Shown here: positions 1 through 6,071 of the stretch, one piece after another | Layout of the letters: each line of letters starts with the position of its first letter | Numbering within the stretch: the first letter of the stretch is position 1 | Origin: Corynebacterium sp. | GTDB lineage: Bacteria > Actinomycetota > Actinomycetes > Mycobacteriales > Mycobacteriaceae | Assembly: GCF_030152825.1 (NCBI RefSeq) | Contig: NZ_JASLIP010000058.1 | Coordinates: forward strand, 1-22,282 | Direction of reading: 5' to 3' | Length of the DNA: 22,282 bases | Program-made: the position numbers and the translations under genes | Notes under the pieces: model-generated | Databases searched by the model: none | What the model saw: the letters and a program-made list of their open reading frames with translations, nothing else | Told to the model about the DNA's origin: nothing

Positions 1-141
1 GAGGCGCCAAAGGCCGCTGAGGCTCCCGCTGCTCCGGCCGCGGATAAGCCGGCCGGTGGCGCGACCACCGAGGGTGAGGTCATCAAGCTGACCCGCAACA
101 CCCCGGGCGCACCGGGTGCCCCAGGCGCCCCTAACGCCTAA
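1..141 (+). CDS. 3' end of an Ala/Pro-rich protein (partial)
   Basis: An open frame runs from the first base to a TAA at 139-141, giving the last 46 residues of a protein whose start lies outside the window. The tail is rich in Ala, Pro and Glu/Lys, with a short conserved-looking stretch (GEVIKLTRN) followed by the collagen-like repeat PGAPGAPGAP before the end. Codon choice is strongly GC-ending, as in the neighbouring real genes, and a strong hairpin terminator follows 32 bases later, which supports a real gene end. The fragment is too short and too low in complexity to assign a function. It looks like a disordered C-terminal tail of a larger protein. Confidence 0.7.
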   Translation, partial: EAPKAAEAPAAPAADKPAGGATTEGEVIKLTRNTPGAPGAPGAPNA

Positions 142-172
142 GGACCGGCCCCAGGGGCACCGGCCCTGAACT

Positions 173-211
173 AAAGAACCGCACCTGCTTCGGTAGCAGG
201 TGCGGTTCTTT
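173..211. terminator. Bidirectional intrinsic terminator between convergent genes
   Basis: A perfect 17-bp stem (173-189 with 195-211) closes a 5-nt loop (TCGGT). It starts with AAAGAACC and ends with GGTTCTTT, so both strands have U-rich tracts after the stem, and the + strand continues into a T run at 224-230. It lies between the + gene ending at 141 and the - gene ending at 306 and should stop transcription from both sides. Confidence 0.9.
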
Positions 212-305
212 CTATTGAATTAATTTTTTTGATGACCGGCCAAACTCGAACAGCTGGGAGAGACGACCCCCACCTCCCGCAGCCGGCCTCAATACAGCCC
301 CCTCT

Positions 306-1295
306 CTAGAAGAGCCGCCTCCCCCGCTGGCGCAACCGAATCACTGGATTGCGCTGCTGCGCCCCCAGTGCAATGACGGAGCCGTTGAGAACCCCCGCAA
401 CCTCCATATCGCGCTCAGTTGGCGGCTGATCGGCCACCCTCAGGCGCGGGCGCCACGCATTATTCGGATCGGGCTCCCCTAGCTCGATGAGCCGATTGTT
501 CTCATAATCCACATAAAACCCGCGCGTCGCCATGAAACGGTCCGCCCCGCCATCGAACTCGTCGCGACGCCAACCACCGTCCGCAATTCGGAAAACATAA
601 GGGCACCATCCGTAGCGCGAGGGGATGATGTACCGCGTCTCGGGGCTTAGCCGCCAGTGTCCGCGCGCGGAACTCCACACCTGGTCATAGGAGTCGGACA
701 GCGACATCCCCAATCGGAGCCGCTGGTAGCGATCCTCGTCCACCGGGACGTCGTCAACAATCGTGCTAAGCCCTTCGACGTTGGACGCGTCCACAACATT
801 GGCCCCCAACCAGGCCTCCTCAGCATCCGTGTACGGCCCCGTCAGATCCCGGTGGAATGAGGAGGGGATAATCTCCGCAGCCCGACGTGGTGCGCGTTGC
901 CGTACCGCGTAGCCCCAGAGGCGGGGCGGCCCCATCTTGAACAGCACGACGGTCTCGGAGGGGAGCCTGTTGTGAACCTGCTCGCGAGTCATGTAGTCGC
1001 CTGCGAAGATTTTCTTTAGGACGCCGCTAGCTACCTGCGCTTCCTGCGCCTGCGCCGCGGTGTTAAGCAACCGGAAGTCGGCAATCTTCGCCCTCACGAG
1101 CAGTTCGATCACGTCGGTGATGTCGAAAAAATTAGCCGTGGAGGCCAAGGCGTCCCCGTCAAAGGCCGGGTGTTCGTCGTACCCAATCTCGGTGGCAATT
1201 TCCCGTAGGAGGTCGGGGGAAAACGTCAACCGATTATGAGTGCCGATGCGTTCTGCGGCGTTGAGCTCACGCTTGTTTTTGCGCGGGGTAGGCAT
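306..1295 (-). CDS. Hypothetical protein, 329 aa, function not recognised
   Basis: A complete ORF from ATG at 1295 to TAG at 306, with AGGAGG five bases before the start. The protein opens with a basic tail (PTPRKNKREL). It has no signal peptide or membrane segment, so it is probably cytoplasmic. It is rich in Arg and aromatic residues, with two Trp/Tyr-rich stretches at about residues 122-131 and 215-245, the latter containing RYIIPSRYGWCPYVF. Its C-terminus is basic (RLRQRGRRLF). I do not recognise a family, catalytic motif or DNA-binding motif. The gene stands alone, convergent with the partial gene at 1-141 and divergent from the envelope group at 1604. A -35/-10 pair lies about 160 bases upstream, overlapped by a RamB-like box. 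The good RBS and continuous frame make the gene call sound, but the function is open. Confidence 0.82.
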   Translation of the reverse strand: MPTPRKNKRELNAAERIGTHNRLTFSPDLLREIATEIGYDEHPAFDGDALASTANFFDITDVIELLVRAKIADFRLLNTAAQAQEAQVASGVLKKIFAGDYMTREQVHNRLPSETVVLFKMGPPRLWGYAVRQRAPRRAAEIIPSSFHRDLTGPYTDAEEAWLGANVVDASNVEGLSTIVDDVPVDEDRYQRLRLGMSLSDSYDQVWSSARGHWRLSPETRYIIPSRYGWCPYVFRIADGGWRRDEFDGGADRFMATRGFYVDYENNRLIELGEPDPNNAWRPRLRVADQPPTERDMEVAGVLNGSVIALGAQQRNPVIRLRQRGRRLF

Positions 1296-1452
1296 GGTCC
1301 TCCTTCGCTACCCCTACGTGGGGGCGTCGTTGTTTGGCTTAGCACCCTGGCCCCCTGCCCACTACGGATGGTCAGTGCAGCCAAAATATCTGGATTGAGC
1401 AGTGCAAATGCAGACCTCACCGCCTGCCCCTCGTGACTTCTCGGCACGTTCA

Positions 1453-1482
1453 ACTGTAATGTTTGCGCCTTAAACTTTGCAA
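1453..1482 (-). promoter_or_regulatory. Candidate promoter of the 306-1295 gene with an overlapping RamB-like box
   Basis: On the - strand, TTGCAA (1482-1477) and TACAGT (1458-1453) are separated by 18 bases and read toward the gene starting at 1295, leaving a leader of about 150 nt. The -35 lies within TAAACTTTGCAAG (1471-1483, + strand). This matches the C. glutamicum RamB 13-mer A(A/G)AACTTTGCAAA, recalled from memory, at 11 of 13 positions. The rest of the 1296-1603 gap holds the candidate element at 1545-1563 and nothing else I can name. Confidence 0.4.
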
Positions 1483-1544
1483 GGGATTAGCGAAAGCGCA
1501 TTTCACGATTCGAACGGCGAGCTGAAATGTAACGTCTACGGCGC

Positions 1545-1563
1545 AAGCATGACATAAAGCATG
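1545..1563 (+). promoter_or_regulatory. Two AAGCATG direct repeats around a weak -10 (CATAAA)
   Basis: Two exact AAGCATG copies at 1545-1551 and 1557-1563 (12-bp period) flank or overlap CATAAA at 1553-1558, which could be the -10 for the gene at 1604. No convincing -35 is visible 16-18 bases upstream, so the promoter role is tentative. Confidence 0.25.
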
Positions 1564-1603
1564 TGATCCGATATCGCATTCGCGGATGCCATGGAGGGCG
1601 CCG

Positions 1604-2620
1604 ATGAACCCAGAGGACCAGTGGGGATACAGCAACCAGTGGGATCAGCCAGCCGCTTCCCCCAATCAGAATCCCGGTAATTCCGCCGGCATTTACCCGA
1701 CGCCTCCCGAGGACCCAAGCGGCACCTGGACCCCCGAAGAGCCCCAGAAATCGTCGAAGAAGCCGACCATCCTCATCGCCACCGTCGCTGTTCTGGCACT
1801 CTCACTGCTCGGCGGAGGCGGCTGGTACCTCACGACGCGCGACTCTCCGGAGCAGACCGCTGCTGCGAAGGAATCCACGCGTGACCAGACTGCCACTTCC
1901 CCCTCCGCAAAGGCCAAGCCTGAGAAAGACGAACAGCCAACGAGCGTTCAAGAAACCGCCGCTCCACCCAAGGGCTCCTGCGAGCAGGCAACGGCGGATG
2001 TCGATATGAACCGGCCTGTCAGCTCTTTCTGCGATGGCCAGTGGGCGCTCGTGGGCGACTACGGAACCGACCACACCGAGCTCTACTACTGGACCGGGGA
2101 CTCCTGGGGCACCTATGAACACGACGGCCGCCACTCGAGTGGCAGCAGGGGCCGCTGCTACGAGCGGGGCACCCTCATCGAGGCTGAGGCACCGCCCCAG
2201 CTAGTGAACAAGATGTATGCGGGGCACCTGTTGTGCAATGACACCCCGGCATCCCCGGGGGACTCCTCCAGCTCCCAGCAGAACAACGCTTTACCCTCAG
2301 ACAATGATCCTCCGGGCGGCGACTGGCTGCCCTACCCGCCCTGCGACGGAAGTTACGCCCTGATCGTCGATTCCGTTGTGGTCTACCCAGGCCAAGACCC
2401 GAAGGCGCTGGTCCGCAAGAGCCTCGCGGCACACCCCGGCGCGGAGGCCACCTACCCCGACCAGTGCGCGGCCTTCCGCAGCCGTCTCGACGGCGCGTAC
2501 GTCTACCCCGTCTACATCAAATATGGGAACGACCTGGCTGGCGTGTGTGCCGCCCAGAACCGTGGCGAAGGCAATGCCCGCAAGCTGCAGCGCGTCGCGG
2601 ACTACTCCAGTCCCTGCTAG
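1604..2620 (+). CDS. Membrane-anchored, Cys-rich extracytoplasmic protein, 338 aa
   Basis: The start is taken at ATG 1604, which has GGAGGG six bases upstream. An in-frame ATG at 1586 has no RBS. Domain order: a Pro/Gln/Asn-rich cytoplasmic N-terminus (1-50), one transmembrane segment (about 54-76, with a Gly run), a disordered Lys/Pro/Ser/Thr linker (about 80-125), then an extracytoplasmic part with eight cysteines, an even number that suggests disulfide pairs. This part seems to hold two modules. The second begins PPCDGSYALIVDSVV and contains HPGAEATYPDQC and a GVCAAQN stretch. From memory, this resembles small extracellular modules at the C-terminus of some actinobacterial Ser/Thr kinases, but no kinase domain is present. 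It is the first gene of a three-gene run with the J-domain-like protein and a lipoprotein. The topology is well supported; the function is unknown, perhaps envelope sensing or binding. Confidence 0.8.
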   Translation: MNPEDQWGYSNQWDQPAASPNQNPGNSAGIYPTPPEDPSGTWTPEEPQKSSKKPTILIATVAVLALSLLGGGGWYLTTRDSPEQTAAAKESTRDQTATSPSAKAKPEKDEQPTSVQETAAPPKGSCEQATADVDMNRPVSSFCDGQWALVGDYGTDHTELYYWTGDSWGTYEHDGRHSSGSRGRCYERGTLIEAEAPPQLVNKMYAGHLLCNDTPASPGDSSSSQQNNALPSDNDPPGGDWLPYPPCDGSYALIVDSVVVYPGQDPKALVRKSLAAHPGAEATYPDQCAAFRSRLDGAYVYPVYIKYGNDLAGVCAAQNRGEGNARKLQRVADYSSPC

Positions 2621-2703
2621 GAGCGGATACCAGAACCAGTTTCCGCCCCTGGCGACCGGCAGCCACCACAAATCATGAGCCCTGAATGCTAGAAGGAGAA
2701 CAC

Positions 2704-3477
2704 TTGAGCCACTACAACATTTACGAAGACCTCGGCCTCGACCGCTCGCTCGATTCCGCAAGCATCGCGAAGATCCTGGACGACCGACTCACCGCCACTC
2801 CAACCGACGATCTCGCCGACCAGGACCGGTTGAACACCGCCCGCAAACTCTTCGGGAACGACGCCCGCCGCGCCGCCTACGACCAGGCCCTAGACGACCC
2901 GACCGGCCCGGCGCTCACGATCGGCCGCTTCCGCGCCTACGCTGACGGCATCCTCCCGGACAGCCCCAAACTTCAGGGAGCGGAAGCTGCCTACGCGCCG
3001 AGCGGCTCTCACTCAGCTCCGGCGTCCTCCGGCGACCCTTCGCACAGCAAACCAGCCCCATCGGACAACCAGTCGAATCAAAGCCAGACGCCCTGGTCTC
3101 AACCCCAGCAAGGGACACCACAACATACCGCTTTCTCCGCTGCGCCGACGCAAGGTTTTGGCATGCAGGCAGCTCAACAATCATCCGGCCAGGTTGGCTT
3201 CGACCTCAAATTGCTGGCCGTGCATCCTGACCGGAGGCGCACGGAGTCCCTCATGTGGCTCATCGGTTGGGTACTGATCCTGCTGCCATGGCTGTTCCTG
3301 CTCGCCCTGCTCTTGTTCGGCCAGGACTCCTCCGGCAGCTCCCTCAACAGCTTCTACCAAGCCTCTGAAACAGCCATTGTTGCTATCGGCGTGCTATTCC
3401 ACACCGGAGGAATGCTCGTCCTATTGAACACTCTGTGGCATATCCGGGTTTTCTTCGGAAGGAAGCTCGACCGATGA
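2704..3477 (+). CDS. J-domain-like two-TM membrane protein, 257 aa
   Basis: The likely start is TTG at 2704, five bases after AAGGAG. An ATG at 2686 in the same frame would place the RBS inside the gene. The N-terminus (NIYEDLGLDRSLDSASI) followed by a helix ending RKLFGNDARRAAYDQAL looks like a degenerate DnaJ J-domain. The HPD tripeptide needed to stimulate DnaK is absent, so classic co-chaperone activity is unlikely. Residues about 95-165 are a disordered Ser/Pro/Gln linker. Two membrane segments follow at about 183-206 and 222-247, with a short basic C-terminus. The stop overlaps the start of the following lipoprotein gene (ATGA), which indicates translational coupling. Similar J-like plus TM proteins occur in corynebacteria without assigned function. 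Inference: a membrane scaffold acting with its two neighbours. Confidence 0.75.
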   Translation: MSHYNIYEDLGLDRSLDSASIAKILDDRLTATPTDDLADQDRLNTARKLFGNDARRAAYDQALDDPTGPALTIGRFRAYADGILPDSPKLQGAEAAYAPSGSHSAPASSGDPSHSKPAPSDNQSNQSQTPWSQPQQGTPQHTAFSAAPTQGFGMQAAQQSSGQVGFDLKLLAVHPDRRRTESLMWLIGWVLILLPWLFLLALLLFGQDSSGSSLNSFYQASETAIVAIGVLFHTGGMLVLLNTLWHIRVFFGRKLDR

Positions 3478-4157
3478 GGCGCGTGACCCCTATCCTCCTC
3501 GCTACGGGGCTGGCCCTGGCTGGTTGCAGCTCCTCAGACCACGAACCAGACCAGACAGACACAAGCGCCTCGGCGCTCTCCACCGTCACACAAACCAAGA
3601 CCACCTCCGCGGTGCCACCGCAAGACTCAGAAAAGCCTAGCCTCCCACCAAACGTGAAGACGGATTCCGAGCGCACCGACGCCCGCGAACGCGCGGGTGG
3701 GGGCGCCGGCACCGCAGAGCGTGGACGCTCCGGATCAGGCTCCGCGAGTTCCGGCCCGGCCTGTGGCAACAGCAGTGCCGACCAGGAGATTCGCGCGAAT
3801 CTCGCAAAGATTCAGCCCACCAAGTGGGATTGGGATCCGAATTCTGCGATCACCGACGGCTACGATCCCTGTGCCGCACTCTCCTGGTCCATCGTTACCG
3901 TCCACAGCGCGACATCCTCGTCGGCCCGCCAGATCGTGCTGTTTAACCGCGGCGAATACATCGGCACCGCTACCGCCGAGGCCTATGGCTTTCAGCCCAC
4001 GGTCACCCGTGCTGGCGACCACACGATTAACGTGGTCTACCACTATTCCCGGCCCAGCGAAGGCGTCGCCAATCGTTCGGGCGAGGCTCACGCCACATTT
4101 ACTTGGAACGAGGAAACCCAGAGCGTGGACATGGCCGGCGAGGTTCCCCCGACCTAA
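3474..4157 (+). CDS. LppP/LprE-family lipoprotein, 227 aa
   Basis: ATG at 3474 overlaps the previous stop by four bases (ATGA) and has GGAAGG upstream. The N-terminus is a lipoprotein signal: MRR, a hydrophobic core and the lipobox LAGC with the lipidated Cys at residue 18. A long Ser/Thr/Pro and Gly/Arg-rich linker (about 20-98) leads to a C-terminal domain of about 120 residues. That domain has the signature of the mycobacterial LppP/LprE lipoprotein family: an ALSW motif, QIVLFNRGEYIGTAT, then a beta-rich NVVYHYSR...ATFTWN stretch. The family is exported and lipid-anchored, with no settled biochemical function. It closes the group begun at 1604. Its 3' end overlaps the converging DNA glycosylase gene by four bases, leaving no room for a terminator. 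Confidence 0.85.
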   Translation: MRRVTPILLATGLALAGCSSSDHEPDQTDTSASALSTVTQTKTTSAVPPQDSEKPSLPPNVKTDSERTDARERAGGGAGTAERGRSGSGSASSGPACGNSSADQEIRANLAKIQPTKWDWDPNSAITDGYDPCAALSWSIVTVHSATSSSARQIVLFNRGEYIGTATAEAYGFQPTVTRAGDHTINVVYHYSRPSEGVANRSGEAHATFTWNEETQSVDMAGEVPPT

Positions 4158-4768
4158 ATCGCCCGCGGTCGCCCACGCGGCGAGCTGACCGTCCGGTCAC
4201 CCGGGATCCAAAAACGCAGCGGGGCGGCCACATTCTTCGAAATCCCGATGCGCGGCCCAGCCACGAACTCTGCCCGCTCCGCCGGCGGCTGCAGGTACAG
4301 CACCCCTTCCTCGGGGTTGTTCACGCCCAGCGCATCGTCGACCTGTATCACCCGCGAACCGTCGAGGTGTAGGTCGAAGCCCAACGCCTGGCCGAGGTTT
4401 CCGGGGCCGCGGGCCAGGTTCTCCTCGGCATGTTTCTCCCCGCGCCGCTGACGCACGAGTTCCCTGCCCGCGATGACCTCCCCGGCGCGCAGCAGGATCC
4501 CGCCCGCCTCGCCCTCAAGATGGCACACTAGGTTCCCGGCACGGTGGATCCCGTAGCTGGCGTAGACGTAGAGCCGCTGCGGTGGGCCGAACATCGTTTC
4601 GCACCGGGGAGTTGGGCCGTTGTACGCGTGCGATGCGGGATCTTTGCGCCCCACGTAGGCCTCCACCTCGGTGAGGCGGACCGCTACCTGTCCAAAACGA
4701 AGCACCCCTCCCAGCAGGAGAGGTGCGGTGTGTTCGGCAGATTGGTGGAAGTCGAGGCGGAAGGTCAT
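4154..4768 (-). CDS. mpg: 3-methyladenine DNA glycosylase (AAG/Mpg family)
   Basis: This base-excision repair enzyme removes alkylated purines such as 3-methyladenine from DNA. Family motifs are clear: RLTEVEAYVG near the N-terminus, where the second Glu matches the general base (Glu125 in human AAG), then DPASHAYNGPTPR, the minor-groove reading loop LYVYASYGIH, and RGPGNLGQALG and GPRIGIS toward the C-terminus. The length of about 204 aa is normal for bacterial members. I chose ATG at 4768; a GTG nine bases earlier (4777) is possible but has no RBS. The gene lies 49 bases downstream of the secreted hydrolase gene on the same strand and may be co-transcribed with it. Its stop overlaps the convergent lipoprotein gene. 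Confidence 0.93.
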   Translation of the reverse strand: MTFRLDFHQSAEHTAPLLLGGVLRFGQVAVRLTEVEAYVGRKDPASHAYNGPTPRCETMFGPPQRLYVYASYGIHRAGNLVCHLEGEAGGILLRAGEVIAGRELVRQRRGEKHAEENLARGPGNLGQALGFDLHLDGSRVIQVDDALGVNNPEEGVLYLQPPAERAEFVAGPRIGISKNVAAPLRFWIPGDRTVSSPRGRPRAI

Positions 4769-4817
4769 GCCCACCACCCTAGGCGGGCGTCCTCCGGCTC
4801 GCTCCCGGTCGCTGGAC

Positions 4818-5897
4818 CTAGAGGCGCTGGCGCTTCAGGAAGTTCCAGACTTCCTGGCTGGCATCCGGCACGCGGTTCCAGGTGTGGTTCTGCGGGTTGG
4901 TGATCAGCTGCGTCTCGGCGCGGGCGCAACGGTAGACGTGGCGCTTGCCGCCCGGGATGTTGTGGATCGCTGGCTGCGGTGCGCAACCATTGCGGGCCTT
5001 GTAGCTGTTCATCAGGCGCGGGACGCTCAGGTACGGGCGGCCACCGTGGCGGGTGCCGCCGTTGTAGCGCATCATCGTGTCGCCGGTGCCGTGCATCACG
5101 AGGATCGGGATCGGCAGGTTCTTACAGCCGGAGTTCACCGGGTTGTAATAGGCACCGCCCACGGACGCGACACCCGCGAAGACGTGTGGCAGGTGGCAGG
5201 CGACGACGGCGGTCATGCCGCCACCGTTGGAGTGGCCGGTCGCGTAGATGCGGCGACGGTCGACGTTGTAGGTGCGGTCAATCTCGTCGATGATCTGGGT
5301 GACGAAGCGCAGGTCCTCGCCACCGCGGACGGTGGCGTACGGTGCACCCTCCCAGCCATGGTTGATGGACTCCGGGTAAATGCGGATGGCCTCGCGGGCC
5401 GCGCCCGTCTCGTGCAGGCGGGAGTAACGGCGGAAGTTCTCCGGGCTATCGCGCCAGCCGTCGAAGCCGAAGATCACCGGGGTGGGGCGGCTCGGGTTGT
5501 AGTGGGTCGGGACGTGCATGATGTACCGGCGGTTGCGGCCGGTGGACTTGGTGTACACGTTGATGGACGCGCCGTTGCCGATGCGCGGAGCTGGCTTGGC
5601 GTTGTTCGGGCGCCCCTTCGGCGCCGGTGCTGGCGCGCCCGGCAGGCTGGAGCCCGGTGGGAGGGCGTCCTGCACCCGCTGGCCATTCGGCAGGCGGATG
5701 TCCCCGAGGTTCGGCAGCTGAACCTGCGGGAGCTGGAAGTCGGAAGACTGTGGGACGGTTGGCAGTGGTGGCAGCTGTGCCTCAGCCTTAGGGGTGGTGG
5801 GCAGTTCCCCCAGGCCCAAGCCCAGCGCCAGCAGTCCGCTGAAAGCGACGGCGACGGCACGCTTGAACCCACGGCGAGTTCTAAGGTTTTTCAGCAT
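4818..5897 (-). CDS. Secreted alpha/beta-hydrolase, PHB-depolymerase/feruloyl-esterase (LpqC-like) type
   Basis: A 359-residue exported protein. It has a basic N-terminus (MLKNLRTRRGFKR), a hydrophobic core and a probable signal peptidase site after AEA (residues 38-40). A Pro-rich spacer (41-105) precedes the catalytic domain. The nucleophile elbow is GHSNGGG with Ser223. The acid is probably Asp273 in MHGTGD and the base His338 in QNHTWN. FGFDGWRDSPENF provides the oxyanion-hole region, and paired Cys residues (234/258, 305/324) suggest disulfides. This architecture fits the esterase_phb / LpqC-like family, which acts on esters outside the cell; the natural substrate is unknown, and a mycomembrane lipid ester is a guess. 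ATG 5897 has almost no RBS but lies 6 bases after a -10, suggesting a leaderless mRNA. Three phased repeats overlap the -35. Confidence 0.9.
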   Translation of the reverse strand: MLKNLRTRRGFKRAVAVAFSGLLALGLGLGELPTTPKAEAQLPPLPTVPQSSDFQLPQVQLPNLGDIRLPNGQRVQDALPPGSSLPGAPAPAPKGRPNNAKPAPRIGNGASINVYTKSTGRNRRYIMHVPTHYNPSRPTPVIFGFDGWRDSPENFRRYSRLHETGAAREAIRIYPESINHGWEGAPYATVRGGEDLRFVTQIIDEIDRTYNVDRRRIYATGHSNGGGMTAVVACHLPHVFAGVASVGGAYYNPVNSGCKNLPIPILVMHGTGDTMMRYNGGTRHGGRPYLSVPRLMNSYKARNGCAPQPAIHNIPGGKRHVYRCARAETQLITNPQNHTWNRVPDASQEVWNFLKRQRL

Positions 5898-5903
5898 TCT
5901 CGC

Positions 5904-5931
5904 ATCTTACATCAAGCAGGAAAGAAGTCAC
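5904..5931 (-). promoter_or_regulatory. Promoter of the secreted hydrolase, probably leaderless
   Basis: On the - strand, GTGACT (5931-5926) is followed after 16 bases by TAAGAT (5909-5904). Transcription would begin about at the ATG (5897), which has no clear Shine-Dalgarno sequence, consistent with a leaderless transcript. Confidence 0.5.
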
Positions 5932-5950
5932 ACGAGTAACACCAGTAACA
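5926..5950. repeat. Three 9-bp-phased direct repeats (AGTCACA, AGTAACA, AGTAACA)
   Basis: AGTCACA (5926-5932), AGTAACA (5935-5941) and AGTAACA (5944-5950) start exactly nine bases apart. On the hydrolase strand they read TGTTACT, TGTTACT, TGTGACT, and the last one overlaps the hydrolase -35. The arrangement looks like a tandem operator for a regulator that binds cooperatively. Confidence 0.6.
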
Positions 5951-5996
5951 TTTGGAGTTTTCCACCACCTCGCCGATAAGCGACCTACCTGCACGA

Positions 5997-6024
5997 TTGT
6001 CAGCACTGGATCGGAGAACATAAA
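5997..6024 (+). promoter_or_regulatory. Candidate promoter of the 6072 gene
   Basis: TTGTCA (5997-6002) and CATAAA (6019-6024) are separated by 16 bases, about 45 bases before the ATG at 6072. It diverges from the hydrolase promoter, with the phased repeats lying between the two. Confidence 0.4.
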
Positions 6025-6071
6025 CTTCAGTCCTAACCCACCGCCGTCCCCCTACGTAAGAAGGCGAGCTA

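Noticed and set aside
1226..1453. Small - strand ORF in the gap upstream of the 306-1295 gene
   Set aside because: It overlaps the start and RBS of a better-supported gene, has no RBS of its own, and its composition looks random.
2621..2703. Possible terminator or extra gene between the first two genes of the envelope module
   Set aside because: No stable hairpin or start codon with a separate RBS is visible in these 83 bases.
2686..2703. ATG 2686 as start of the J-like protein
   Set aside because: The AAGGAG at 2693-2698 would fall inside the gene. TTG 2704 is correctly spaced from it and gives the expected J-like N-terminus.
4671..5939. Long + strand open frame opposite the secreted hydrolase gene
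   Set aside because: It is antisense to a gene with a signal peptide and complete catalytic motifs. Its composition (Arg, Val, Ala-rich, no domain) is typical of a high-GC shadow frame.
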